Below are positions 1 to 7,903 of a stretch of 29,768 bases of DNA, in pieces; position 1 is the stretch's first letter, and each line of letters starts with the position of its first letter. The position numbers were made by a program, and so were the translations under genes. The stretch covers positions 1 to 29,768 of the forward strand of contig JAHZFC010000002.1 in NCBI GenBank assembly GCA_019421525.1. Reading direction: 5' to 3'. Under the pieces are notes generated by a model that was given only the letters and a program-made list of their open reading frames with translations, was not told the DNA's origin and searched no databases. This DNA is from Clostridiales bacterium. Lineage in GTDB: Bacteria; Bacillota; Clostridia; Oscillospirales; Oscillospiraceae.

Positions 1-2009
1 GCACCAAGAGCGCCAACGTGGTGGGCCAGACCATGAAGCTCAACCCCCACGGCGAGGGCGCTATCTATGGCACCCTGGTGCGCCTGTCCCGGGGCTACGG
101 CGCCCTGCTCCACCCCCTGGTGGACTCCAAGGGCAACTTCGGCAAGGTGTACTCCCGGGACATGGCCTGGGCCGCCTCCCGGTATACCGAGGTCCGGCTG
201 GACTCCATCTGCCAGGAGCTGTTCCGGGACATCGACCAGGACGCGGTGGACTTTGTGCCCAACTACGACGGCAAGCTCCAGGAGCCCACATTGCTGCCCA
301 CCACCTTCCCCAACGTGCTGGTGTCCTCCAACATGGGCATCGCCGTGGGCATGGCCAGCAACATCTGCGGCTTCAACCTGGCCGAGGTGTGCGACGCCAC
401 CATCGCCTACCTCCGGGACCCTGATGTGGACCTGCTGGGCATCCTGAAGGCCCCCGACTTCTCCACCGGCGGGCAGCTGCTCTACGACGGGGCGGCCCTG
501 GCGGAGATCTACCGCACCGGCCGGGGCGGGCTGAAGCTCCGGGCCAAGTGGCGGTACGTCAAGAGCGACAACCTCATCGAGATCTATGAGATCCCCTACT
601 CCACCACCGTGGAGGCCATCATCGACAAGGTAGCCGAGCTGGTCAAGGCGGGCAAGGTCAAGGAGATCTCCGATATGCGGGACGAGACCGACCTGAACGG
701 CCTGAAGCTCACCATCGACCTGAAGCGGGGGGCCGACCCGGACAAGCTCATGGCCCGTCTGTTCAAGGCCACCCCCCTCCAGGACACTTTCTCCTGCAAT
801 TTCAACATCCTCATCGCCGGGATGCCCCGGGTGATGGGGGTGGGGGAGATCCTGGACGAGTGGACCGCCTGGCGGATGGACGGGGTACGCCGGCGCACCT
901 GGCACGCCTGCAAGAAGAAGGAGGAGAAGCTCCACCTTCTGAAGGGCCTCAAGCGCATCCTGCTGGACATCGACAAGGCCATCGCCATCATCCGGGAGAC
1001 CGAGGAGGACGCTGAGGTGGTGCCCAACCTGATGATCGGCTTCGGCATCGACCAGGTACAAGCGGAGTATGTGGCGGACATCAAGCTGCGCAACATCAAT
1101 AAAGAATATATCCTCAAGCGCATCGACGAGGTGGACGCTCTGGAGGCGGAGATCGCCGACCTGAAGGACATCATCAACTCCCCGGCGCGGATCAAGGACA
1201 TCATCATATCCGAGCTGGAGAACGTGAAGAAGAGATACAGCGTCCCCCGGCGCACGGAGATCGTCTACGAGCACCAGCTGGAGGCGGAGAGCGACCCGGT
1301 GGAGGAGGCCCCGGACTATCCAGTGCACCTGTTCATCTCCCAGGAGGGGTACCTGAAAAAGATCACCCCCCAGTCTCTGCGCATGAGCTCAGAGCAGAAG
1401 TACAAGGAGGGGGACGGGCCCTTCCTCCAGTGGGAGGGGACCAACCGGGACGAGCTGCTGGTGTTCACCGACCGCCAGCAGTGCTATAAGACCCGGCTGT
1501 CCGACTTCGACGACTCCAAGGCCAGCGTGCTGGGGGACTACCTGCCCACCAAGCTGGGCATGGACCCAGAGGAAAAATTCGTCTGGGCCTGCGCCCCCGG
1601 GGACTACTCCGCCCACCTGCTGTTCTTCTTTGAAAACGGCAAGGCCGCCCGGGTGGAGCTGAGCGCCTACCAGACCCAGACCCGCCGGAAAAAGCTCACC
1701 GGCGCCTACTCCGACAAGTCTCCCCTGGTGTCCGCCCTGGTGCTCTCGGAGGACCAGGAGATGGCCGTGTGCTCCACTGAGGGGCGCTGCGTGGTGTTCC
1801 ACACCGCCTCCCTCAACCCCAAGTCCACCCGCTCCACCCAGGGGGTCAACGTCATGACCCTCAAGCCCAAATACAAGGTGGAATGGGCCCGCCCCCTGGC
1901 GGATACCCCCATCGTCAACGCCGCCCGGTACCGGGCCCGGTCGCTGCCCATCGCCGGCGCCCTGCTCAGGGAGGAGGACCGGGGGGAGACCCAGATGACC
2001 CTGCTGTAA
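1..2009 (+). CDS. parC: Type IIA topoisomerase subunit A (ParC/GyrA-like), 5' end outside window
   Basis: This is the 3' part (about 668 codons, read from base 3) of the DNA-cleaving subunit of a type IIA topoisomerase, which passes one duplex through another with its B-subunit partner. The winged-helix region is recognisable by NPHGEGAIYG (about 42-71). The catalytic tyrosine is the TAT codon at 183-185 in SRYTEVR, and PLVDSKGNFG precedes it. A long tower and coiled-coil region follows, then a shortened beta-pinwheel C-terminal domain. No QRRGGKG-type GyrA box is seen, which favours a topoisomerase IV-like paralogue over gyrase. The positions matching E. coli GyrA Ser83 and Asp87 are both Gly. 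The stop is 13 nt before the next gene's ATG, so the two are probably cotranscribed. The family is certain; the ParC label is an inference. Confidence 0.9.
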   Translation, partial: TKSANVVGQTMKLNPHGEGAIYGTLVRLSRGYGALLHPLVDSKGNFGKVYSRDMAWAASRYTEVRLDSICQELFRDIDQDAVDFVPNYDGKLQEPTLLPTTFPNVLVSSNMGIAVGMASNICGFNLAEVCDATIAYLRDPDVDLLGILKAPDFSTGGQLLYDGAALAEIYRTGRGGLKLRAKWRYVKSDNLIEIYEIPYSTTVEAIIDKVAELVKAGKVKEISDMRDETDLNGLKLTIDLKRGADPDKLMARLFKATPLQDTFSCNFNILIAGMPRVMGVGEILDEWTAWRMDGVRRRTWHACKKKEEKLHLLKGLKRILLDIDKAIAIIRETEEDAEVVPNLMIGFGIDQVQAEYVADIKLRNINKEYILKRIDEVDALEAEIADLKDIINSPARIKDIIISELENVKKRYSVPRRTEIVYEHQLEAESDPVEEAPDYPVHLFISQEGYLKKITPQSLRMSSEQKYKEGDGPFLQWEGTNRDELLVFTDRQQCYKTRLSDFDDSKASVLGDYLPTKLGMDPEEKFVWACAPGDYSAHLLFFFENGKAARVELSAYQTQTRRKKLTGAYSDKSPLVSALVLSEDQEMAVCSTEGRCVVFHTASLNPKSTRSTQGVNVMTLKPKYKVEWARPLADTPIVNAARYRARSLPIAGALLREEDRGETQMTLL

Positions 2010-2022
2010 AGGAGGCCCTGCC

Positions 2023-2901
2023 ATGAAACTGGACAAACAGACTGTGCTGCGCGGTGTGCGCGCCGTACTGCTCATCACCCTGGCCTCCCTGTTCTACGCC
2101 GTCTCCTTCGTCTGGTGCTTTGACCCCAACGGCATCGCCTTCGGCGGCATCACCGGCCTTGCCCAGATCATCAACCGCCTCTTCCCCGCCATCCCGGTGG
2201 GCGTCACCGTCATCGTGCTCAACATCCCCCTGTTCCTGCTGGGGTGGAAGCTCATCGGCGGAAAGCTGCTGGTGTCCTCCCTGTACGCCATGTTCATCTC
2301 CTCGGTGTTCATCGACCTGATCACCCCCCTGTACGACTGGCAGCCCATGGACCCCCTGCTGGCCTGCATCTTCGGCGGGCTGCTGATGGGCGGCTCTCTG
2401 GGCATCGTGTTCCTCCAGGGCGCCACCACCGGCGGCACCGACCTGGCCGCCCGGCTGCTCAAGCTCAAGTTCAAGTGGCTGCCCATGGGCAAGCTGCTCA
2501 TGGGGGTGGACCTGGCGGTCATCATCCTGGTGGCCCTGTTCTTCCAGAACCTGAACACCGCCCTGTACGGTCTGGTGGCCCTTTACATCTCCACCCTGGC
2601 CATGGACGGCATCCTCTACGGCCTGGACAACGCCAAGGTGGCCTATATCATCAGCGACCACAACAAGGAGATCGCCGACGCCATCGTCCACGACCTGGAC
2701 CGGGGCGTGACCATCCTCCGGGGCCAGGGTGCCTATACCGGCGCGGACAAGCAGGTGCTCATGTGCGCCTTCAAGCAGCGGGAGATCGCCTCCATCAAGG
2801 CGGCGGTTAAGGACATCGACCCGGACGCCTTCCTCATCGTGTGCGACGCCCACGAGGTGCTGGGCGAGGGCTTCCGGGATTATAAAAAGGACGATCTTTG
2901 A
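2023..2901 (+). CDS. YitT family membrane protein (DUF161/DUF2179)
   Basis: A 292-residue integral membrane protein of the YitT family, whose transport or signalling role is not settled. The first 190 residues hold about five hydrophobic segments with family features such as FGGITGLAQIINRLFP near residue 45 and GATTGGTDLAARLL near 135. The last 90 residues form a soluble domain of DUF2179 type, with VTILRGQGAYTGADKQVLMC followed by the DAFLIVCDAHEVLGEGF ending. Length is normal for the family. The ATG is preceded by AAAGGAGGCCCTGCC, a strong ribosome site, and lies 13 nt after the topoisomerase stop. Family assignment is confident; a substrate cannot be inferred. Confidence 0.9.
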   Translation: MKLDKQTVLRGVRAVLLITLASLFYAVSFVWCFDPNGIAFGGITGLAQIINRLFPAIPVGVTVIVLNIPLFLLGWKLIGGKLLVSSLYAMFISSVFIDLITPLYDWQPMDPLLACIFGGLLMGGSLGIVFLQGATTGGTDLAARLLKLKFKWLPMGKLLMGVDLAVIILVALFFQNLNTALYGLVALYISTLAMDGILYGLDNAKVAYIISDHNKEIADAIVHDLDRGVTILRGQGAYTGADKQVLMCAFKQREIASIKAAVKDIDPDAFLIVCDAHEVLGEGFRDYKKDDL

Positions 2902-2930
2902 TATTTTACGCGCAGAAAGGATGAGGGCAT

Positions 2931-3530
2931 ATGGCAAATATCGAGGCCCTGCGGGCCGCACTGGAGCGGCGGGGGTTTGAGACCTCCTATTTCTGCACCG
3001 CGGAGGAGGCCTGCGCCTATCTGGACCAGGCTCTGGACGGTCGCACCATCGGCTTCGGCGGCTCCCAGACGGTCCGGGATATGGGACTGTACGAGCGGCT
3101 GGCGGCGCACAACACCTGCATCTGGCACTGGGACAAGGAGCGCAACGTCATCCCAAAGGATGCCACCGACGCCCAGGTGTACATCTGCTCGGTCAACGGT
3201 GTGGCCGAGACCGGGGAGCTGGTGAACATCGACGGCGGGGGCAACCGCCTGGCATCCGGCCTGTTCGGGCATGAGAAGGTGTACTTCATCATCGGCACCA
3301 ACAAGATCGCCCCAGACCTGGTGGCCGCCATCTGGCGGGCCCGGAACATCGCCGGGCCCAAAAACGCCCGCCGGCTGGGGAAAAAGACCCCCTGCGCCGT
3401 CAGGGCTGACCGCTGCTACGACTGCAAAAGCCCGGAGCGCATCTGCGCGGCCATGGTCATCTATTGGGAGAAGCCCGCCCTGATCCCGGAGGTGGAAGTG
3501 GTCATCGTCGGCCAGGAGCTGGGCTTCTGA
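2931..3530 (+). CDS. LUD-domain protein (LutC/YkgG-like)
   Basis: A 199-residue cytoplasmic protein with the LUD fold (formerly DUF162), shared with the LutC and LutB lactate-oxidation proteins. Features seen are TIGFGGSQTVRDMGLYERL near residue 40, the central DAQVYICSVNGVAETGELVN, and FIIGTNKIAPDL near 120. It is a stand-alone domain with a Cys-containing tail (CYDCKSPERIC). No lutA or lutB gene is adjacent, so a lactate role should not be assumed. Many clostridial stand-alone copies are simply annotated as lactate utilization protein. The ATG follows AAAGGATGAGGGCAT, 29 nt after yitT on the same strand, so it probably belongs to the same transcript. Confidence 0.85.
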   Translation: MANIEALRAALERRGFETSYFCTAEEACAYLDQALDGRTIGFGGSQTVRDMGLYERLAAHNTCIWHWDKERNVIPKDATDAQVYICSVNGVAETGELVNIDGGGNRLASGLFGHEKVYFIIGTNKIAPDLVAAIWRARNIAGPKNARRLGKKTPCAVRADRCYDCKSPERICAAMVIYWEKPALIPEVEVVIVGQELGF

Positions 3531-3568
3531 CCCGTCCCTGTCCCGTCCTGGAAAGGAGGTCCCCCCTC

Positions 3569-4717
3569 ATGAAGCTACGTCTGGCCGCCCTGGTCCTGGC
3601 ACTGGCGGCGCTGCTGTCCGGCTGCTCCGCCATGCTGGAGCGCAGCTATGTCTCCTCCACTGCCCACGTGGAATACACCCCCCTGTCCGAGGACCCCTCC
3701 ATCCTCCGGGCGGAGTCCTACCGGGGGCTGGTGGATGCCATCCTGTATTTCGTCAATGAACACGCCGCCCAGGGGACCATCCGCCTGTACAACTACACCT
3801 CCGACATAGAGGCGGATGTGGATGCCGCCTGCCGTGAGGTGGTGGAGGAGGATCCCCTGGGGGCCTTTTCCGTGGCGTCCATCGACTATGCCTTCTCCCG
3901 GATCGTCTCCTATTACGAGGTCACGGTCACCCTGACCTACTCCCACACCGCCCAGGAGGTGGAGGCCATTCGGTCCGTCGGCAGCACCACCGCCATCCAG
4001 CAGCAGCTGCGCCAGGCCATGGCCGACTTCTCCTCTTCCCTGGTGCTCCGGGCCTCCTATTTCACCGGAGACATCGACTCCGTGCGGTCCATGGCGGCCC
4101 AGGCATACTTTGACACGCCCCAGGCGGCCTTCGGCATGCCGGACATCCAGGTGGCCCTCTATCCCGACAGCGGCACCCAGCGCATCCTGGAGATCACCCT
4201 CCAGTGGCCTGAGGACCAGGCCTCCCTGGCCGCCCGCTCGGAAGAGCTGGTCGCCCTGGCCCTTCAGCTGCTCCGGAACGCTCCCCCCGCCGGGGACAGC
4301 TACACCCCCGGGGAACTGGTGGCGATCCTGCGGCAGACTGCCGCCCCCATGGACAGCGCCGGGGCGGGGGACCCGTACAGCGCCCTCACAGGGCAGCCGG
4401 CCAACCTCCTGGCCCACACCCTGGCCCTGGAGCTCCTGCTCCAGCAGGCGGGCTTTGATGTGACCCTGGTCAATGGGATCGCCAACGGATCAGACACCTG
4501 CTGGCTCATCCTGGACGCCGGGGAGGGCTACCGCCATCTGCTGCTCACCGACGAGGAGCCCACCCTGTACACCGACCTGGAGCTGACTGCACTGGGCTAT
4601 CTTTGGAACAGCGACCTCTACCCCGATTGTGTGGACTATGGCATCGCCCCGTCCGCCGCGGAAACGCCGGGGTCCTCTGCAGACGGCACACAGCCCGGTC
4701 AGACCACAGAGGGATAA
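3569..4717 (+). CDS. Predicted lipoprotein, unknown function
   Basis: A 382-residue secreted lipoprotein of unknown function. The N terminus MKLRLAALVLALAALLSGC is a signal peptide with lipobox LSGC, giving a lipidated Cys19. The ATG at 3569 is chosen because GGAAAGGAGG precedes it and the signal peptide begins there; the frame is open further upstream but would bury the signal. The mature part has tandem alpha/beta regions (about 50-150 and 165-250). A C-terminal part (about 290-370) has LLAHTLALELLLQQAGFDV and TCWLILDAGEGYRHLLLTD, loosely reminiscent of transglutaminase-like domains, but I do not see a clear Cys-His-Asp triad. It follows the LUD gene by 38 nt and is the last gene before the tRNA. 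Confidence 0.8.
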   Translation: MKLRLAALVLALAALLSGCSAMLERSYVSSTAHVEYTPLSEDPSILRAESYRGLVDAILYFVNEHAAQGTIRLYNYTSDIEADVDAACREVVEEDPLGAFSVASIDYAFSRIVSYYEVTVTLTYSHTAQEVEAIRSVGSTTAIQQQLRQAMADFSSSLVLRASYFTGDIDSVRSMAAQAYFDTPQAAFGMPDIQVALYPDSGTQRILEITLQWPEDQASLAARSEELVALALQLLRNAPPAGDSYTPGELVAILRQTAAPMDSAGAGDPYSALTGQPANLLAHTLALELLLQQAGFDVTLVNGIANGSDTCWLILDAGEGYRHLLLTDEEPTLYTDLELTALGYLWNSDLYPDCVDYGIAPSAAETPGSSADGTQPGQTTEG

Positions 4718-4745
4718 AAAAATCCTGCACTCTTGAAATTTCCTC

Positions 4746-4774
4746 TTGACAAAAAGGCAAAGTATTGGTACAAT
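4746..4774 (+). promoter_or_regulatory. Sigma-A promoter of the tRNA-Gly gene
   Basis: The -35 box is TTGACA (4746-4751), the spacer is exactly 17 bp and the -10 box is TACAAT (4769-4774). The predicted start is about 7 nt further on, just ahead of the mature tRNA 5' end at 4788, so the leader is almost absent. This is one of the best promoters in the window. Confidence 0.85.
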
Positions 4775-4787
4775 CCTTTTTGTCGCT

Positions 4788-4863
4788 GCGAGTGTAGCTC
4801 ATCTGGTAGAGCGCCACCTTGCCAAGGTGGAGGTAGCGAGTTCGAGCCTCGTCACTCGCTCCA
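4788..4863 (+). tRNA. tRNA-Gly (anticodon GCC)
   Basis: The 76 nt fold as a complete cloverleaf. The acceptor stem is GCGAGTG with CACTCGC, 7 perfect pairs. The D arm is GCTC/GAGC, the anticodon stem is CCACC/GGTGG around loop TTGCCAA, and the T arm is GCGAG/CTCGT around TTCGAGC. The anticodon GCC (4821-4823) reads Gly codons GGC and GGU. The discriminator base is T and CCA is encoded (4861-4863). It is a single-tRNA transcription unit with its own promoter and terminator. Confidence 0.97.
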
Positions 4864-4901
4864 AAAAAGAAGGACATCCCATCGGATGTCCTTCTTTTTT
4901 T
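4864..4901 (+). terminator. Intrinsic terminator of tRNA-Gly
   Basis: The stem GAAGGACATCC (4869-4879) pairs perfectly with GGATGTCCTTC (4884-4894) around a 4-nt loop, followed by seven T (4895-4901). It begins directly after the encoded CCA. Confidence 0.92.
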
Positions 4902-5027
4902 GGATCCTGCCGCCCTATGGGCGGCAGGATCCTTCAATATTCAATGCTCGGGCGAAATGGATTCGCCCTGCGCCAAGATTTTTGCCTTTGGCAAAAATGC
5001 TTGTATAGCACAAGCGCGCCGCTGTGC
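4902..5027. repeat. Cluster of perfect hairpins between tRNA-Gly and the nitrilase gene
   Basis: Most of the 359-bp gap between the lipoprotein and nitrilase genes (4718-5076) is the tRNA unit; the rest is this hairpin array. Arms seen: GGATCCTGCCGCCC (4902-4915) with its exact complement at 4919-4932, loop TAT; GGGCGAA (4950-4956) with TTCGCCC (4962-4968); ATTTTTGCC (4978-4986) with GGCAAAAAT (4990-4998); GCTTGT (4999-5004) with ACAAGC (5010-5015). Some pairings compete: CTTG at 5000-5003 can pair with CAAG at 4974-4977 or at 5011-5014, and GCACA (5008-5012) can pair with TGTGC (5023-5027). It could be a structured leader of the nitrilase gene or a dispersed intergenic palindromic element. 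No convincing promoter was found in it. Confidence 0.6.
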
Positions 5028-5076
5028 TTTATCCGCCACGCCGCGTTTTCCCTATTACATTAAAAAGGTGATCGCT

Positions 5077-5955
5077 GTGAGTGTCCTACATATCGCGCTG
5101 CTGCAGTTGCTCCCCGGCCATACGCCGGAAGAGGCTCTTCAAAAAGGGCTTGCCGCCTGCCGCGCCGCCAAGGCGCAGGGCGCGGATCTGGCCCTGTTCC
5201 CCGAAATGTGGAGCTGCGGTTACCGCATCCCCGTGGACCTGGATGAGCTGCGCTCCCTGGCCGTCCCGGCAGACGGCCACTTTCCCGCCGCCTTTGGCCG
5301 GGCGGCGGCAGAGCTGGACATGGCCGTCGGTGTCACTCTGCTGGAGCAGTTTGACCCTCTGCCCCGGAACACCTTTGTCCTGTTTGACCGCTATGGCCGC
5401 CGCACGTTGACCTATGCCAAGGTCCACACCTGCGACTTCGGCGACGAGGCTCGGCTCACCCCCGGCGACGGCTTTTACACAGCCCCGCTGGATACGGCGG
5501 CTGGACCCGTACAGGTGGGCGCCATGATCTGCTACGACAGGGAGTTTCCCGAGAGCGCACGCATCCTCATGCTCCAGGGGGCGGAACTGATCCTGGTGCC
5601 CAATGCCTGCCCCATGGAGATCAACCGCCTGGCCCAGCTCCGGGGCCGGGCCTTTGAGAACATGGCCGCCATCGCCACCTGCAATTACCCCCTGGGGCAG
5701 CCCGACTGCAACGGCCGCTCCACCGTCTTTGACGGGGTGGCATACCTGCCTGATCTGCCCGGCTCCCGGGACACCTGTATTCTGGAGGCCGGCGGTGAGG
5801 AGGGCATCTACCTGGCCGATCTGGACCTGGACCGGCTTCGCGCCTACCGGGCCACAGAGGTCCACGGCAACGCCTACCGCCGCCCCGCCAAGTACGGCCT
5901 GCTCCTGGACGGGCAGGTCCGCCCGCCCTTTCTTCGGCAGGACAGCCGCCGTTGA
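5077..5955 (+). CDS. Carbon-nitrogen hydrolase (nitrilase superfamily)
   Basis: A 292-residue cytoplasmic amidohydrolase of the nitrilase superfamily, which cleaves non-peptide C-N bonds in amides, carbamoyl compounds or nitriles. The Glu-Lys-Cys triad is clear: Glu43 in LFPEMWS, Lys115 in YAKVHTCDF and Cys152 in MICYDREFPESARIL. The region GAELILVPNACP and the long HGNAYRRPAKYG tail are typical of the amidase branch. The start is GTG at 5077, since AAAAAGGTG lies at 5062-5070, 6 nt upstream; the frame stays open upstream but through palindromic non-coding sequence. It is a single gene ending before a bidirectional terminator. The substrate cannot be told from sequence. Confidence 0.9.
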   Translation: MSVLHIALLQLLPGHTPEEALQKGLAACRAAKAQGADLALFPEMWSCGYRIPVDLDELRSLAVPADGHFPAAFGRAAAELDMAVGVTLLEQFDPLPRNTFVLFDRYGRRTLTYAKVHTCDFGDEARLTPGDGFYTAPLDTAAGPVQVGAMICYDREFPESARILMLQGAELILVPNACPMEINRLAQLRGRAFENMAAIATCNYPLGQPDCNGRSTVFDGVAYLPDLPGSRDTCILEAGGEEGIYLADLDLDRLRAYRATEVHGNAYRRPAKYGLLLDGQVRPPFLRQDSRR

Positions 5956-6059
5956 TCGGTTTGTACTGTCTGCCCGCAGGGCAAAGGGGCACCCATGTGG
6001 ACCGCCCTGCCAGGTCTGCCTCCAAGCGCCGCTTTTGCCTCCCATACAAATAAAGCCAC

Positions 6060-6103
6060 AAAAAGTCCTGGGGACCCGCCATAGCGGGTCCCCAGGGCTT
6101 TTT
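6060..6103. terminator. Bidirectional terminator between nitrilase and thi operon
   Basis: CCTGGGGACCCGC (6067-6079) pairs perfectly with GCGGGTCCCCAGG (6084-6096) around loop CATA. It is flanked by T5 on the plus strand (6099-6103) and A5 at 6060-6064, which is T5 on the minus strand. It sits between convergent genes and can serve both. Confidence 0.9.
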
Positions 6104-6135
6104 CTCATGATCATTAGGCCGTTCTCCTGACCGAG

Positions 6136-6891
6136 CTACGCCTCCAGCAGGGCCAAGATCTGTTTTTTATACTCCAGGAACGCCCCGCTCAGGGCAAAGT
6201 CCATGCTACGGGGCCGGGGGGGCTGGACGGTCAGCTCGGTGGTGATGGTCCCGGGGCGGCCCGAGAGGATATAGATCCGGTCGGACAGCAAGATCGCCTC
6301 GTCGATGTCGTGGGTGATGAACAGGGTGGTCAGCCTGAGCTGGTCCATCATCCCCATGTACCAGCGGTGGATCTCCCTCTTGGTCAGGGCGTCCAGGGCG
6401 GAGAAGGGCTCGTCCAGCAGCACCACCCCCTGGGACCCCAGGAAGGTCCGCAGCAGGGCGGCCCGCTGGCGCATGCCGCCGGACAGCTGGGCGGGGTACT
6501 TGTCCCCCGTCCCCTCCAGGCCGAACTGGGCAAAATAGCCCAGGGCCTTCTCCCGGGCGGCCTTGGGCTTCTCCCCCCGGAGCACCAGGGGCAGGGCCAC
6601 GTTGTCAGCCACCTTCTTGTGGGGCAGCAGCAGGTCCTTTTGGAGCATATAGCTGATCTTCCCCGGCCTGCCGGTGATGTCCCCGCCACAGAGCAGCACC
6701 CGGCCCGCCTCCGGCTGTTCCAGGCCGGACAGGGAGTGGAACAGGGTGGTCTTGCCCGCCCCGCTCACCCCCAGCAGGCACACCAGCTCCCCCTGATCCA
6801 GACGGAGGGACACGTCCCGGATGATCTCCCGGCCGTCATAGCTCTTGCAGATCCCCTCCGCCCGGAGCATCTCAGTCCCGGCCGCGCTCAT
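6136..6891 (-). CDS. thiZ: ABC transporter ATPase, thiamine/HMP uptake (ThiZ-like)
   Basis: A 251-residue ATPase that powers the transporter encoded with it. Walker A is GVSGAGKTT, the Q-loop YMLQKDLLLP, the signature LSGGMRQRAALLRT, Walker B VVLLDEPFSALD and the switch His is in FITHDIDEA. This is the nitrate/sulfonate/taurine-type ATPase subfamily that includes ThiZ. The ATG at 6891 overlaps the stop of the binding-protein gene as ATGA, so translation is coupled; an upstream in-frame start exists but would lie inside that gene. It is the last gene of the riboswitch operon and ends before the bidirectional terminator. Specificity for thiamine or its pyrimidine precursor is inferred from the riboswitch. 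Confidence 0.9.
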   Translation of the reverse strand: MSAAGTEMLRAEGICKSYDGREIIRDVSLRLDQGELVCLLGVSGAGKTTLFHSLSGLEQPEAGRVLLCGGDITGRPGKISYMLQKDLLLPHKKVADNVALPLVLRGEKPKAAREKALGYFAQFGLEGTGDKYPAQLSGGMRQRAALLRTFLGSQGVVLLDEPFSALDALTKREIHRWYMGMMDQLRLTTLFITHDIDEAILLSDRIYILSGRPGTITTELTVQPPRPRSMDFALSGAFLEYKKQILALLEA

Positions 6892-7898
6892 GGGGCCAGG
6901 TAGTCGTTGGAAAAGCCGGTATCCTCCGGGATGGCCATGTCCACCAGGCCGTTGTCGCTCAGCCAGTTGTAGAAGGCGTTCCACCGCGCCGGGTCGATGT
7001 ATCCCCACTGGTCCACCTCGGCCTTGTACTGGTCGGCCATCCACTTCTGGCTTTCCACGATCAGGTCCTCCATGCCGGCCAGGGCGCCGGTGGTGTCCCC
7101 CTCGATGAGGATCTGGGCGGCCTCCTCCGGGTTTTCGATGGCGTACTCATAGCCCTGGGCCACAGCAGACAGGAATGCCTTGGCGGTGTCCGGGTGCTCG
7201 GCCAAAAAGTCATTGTTGGCGATGATGATGGGGGTGTAGTAGTCGAACACCGGGTCGATGTCCTTGAAGTAGAAGTAGTCAAAGTCCAGTCCGGCCAGCT
7301 GGGCGTTGATGGCCCCCCAGCCGTAGTACACCCAGATGGCGTCGGTCAGCCCCTCCTTCAGGGCGCCCGCCTCATCCTCCAGGGTGTAGGGGATGAGCTC
7401 CACTTTGGAAAAGTCCCCGCCGTCGGCCTCCACCACCTGCTGCATGATGGCCAGCTCGATGGCCCCGTTATAGGTGGAGTACTGGTGGCCCTCCAGGCCC
7501 TTTGGGGTGTCCATCCCCTCTCCCGCCCGGGAGATGATGCCCGAGGTGTTGTGCTGCAAAAGGGCGGCCACGGCGGTCACCCCCAGGGGGTCCTCCCGGG
7601 CGAAGGCGGCGGCCAGGTTGTCCTGCACCGTGACGGCAAACTCCACCTGTCCGGCGGCGCAGATGGCGGTGGCCCCGTCCTCCGGGGGCTGGACGATGGA
7701 CACGCTCAGCCCCGTCTCTTCAAAATAACCGTTGGCGGCGGCCACGTACAGGCCGGTGTGGTTGGTGTTGGGGGTCCAGTCCAGGCAGATGGTGACCTCG
7801 GTCAGCTCCTCCCCCTGGGTGTCCCCCGAACAGGCGGCCAGGGAGCCGGCCATCAGCAGGGCCAGCCCGGCAGCCAGAATTCTTCTCATATGCTTCAT
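6888..7898 (-). CDS. thiY: ABC substrate-binding lipoprotein, NMT1/THI5-like (ThiY-like)
   Basis: A 336-residue solute-binding lipoprotein. The signal peptide ends in lipobox LAAC, giving lipid-modified Cys23. The mature N terminus VTICLDWTPNTNHTGLYVAA is the classic NMT1/THI5 start found in ThiY, which binds formylaminopyrimidine (a degraded form of the thiamine pyrimidine). Other family features are GYFEETGLSVSIVQPPEDG and VEFAVTVQDNLAAAFA. The ATG at 7898 follows AGGAACGACTGAATACC. It lies 5 nt after the permease stop and overlaps the ATPase gene by 4 nt. The ligand could be HMP, formylaminopyrimidine or thiamine; the TPP riboswitch shows only that it belongs to thiamine metabolism. Confidence 0.9.
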   Translation of the reverse strand: MKHMRRILAAGLALLMAGSLAACSGDTQGEELTEVTICLDWTPNTNHTGLYVAAANGYFEETGLSVSIVQPPEDGATAICAAGQVEFAVTVQDNLAAAFAREDPLGVTAVAALLQHNTSGIISRAGEGMDTPKGLEGHQYSTYNGAIELAIMQQVVEADGGDFSKVELIPYTLEDEAGALKEGLTDAIWVYYGWGAINAQLAGLDFDYFYFKDIDPVFDYYTPIIIANNDFLAEHPDTAKAFLSAVAQGYEYAIENPEEAAQILIEGDTTGALAGMEDLIVESQKWMADQYKAEVDQWGYIDPARWNAFYNWLSDNGLVDMAIPEDTGFSNDYLAP

Positions 7899-7903
7899 GG
7901 TAT

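Noticed and set aside
2931..3530. A lactate oxidation (lutABC) locus
   Set aside because: Only a single LUD-domain gene is present, with no iron-sulfur LutA or LutB partner.
4788..4863. tRNA-Gly as an integration (att) site
   Set aside because: I found no second copy of the tRNA 3' end in the window and no integrase gene nearby.
4900..5076. An upstream extension of the nitrilase gene
   Set aside because: It crosses the palindromic hairpin cluster, has no ribosome site, and the family start coincides with GTG 5077, which has a good site.
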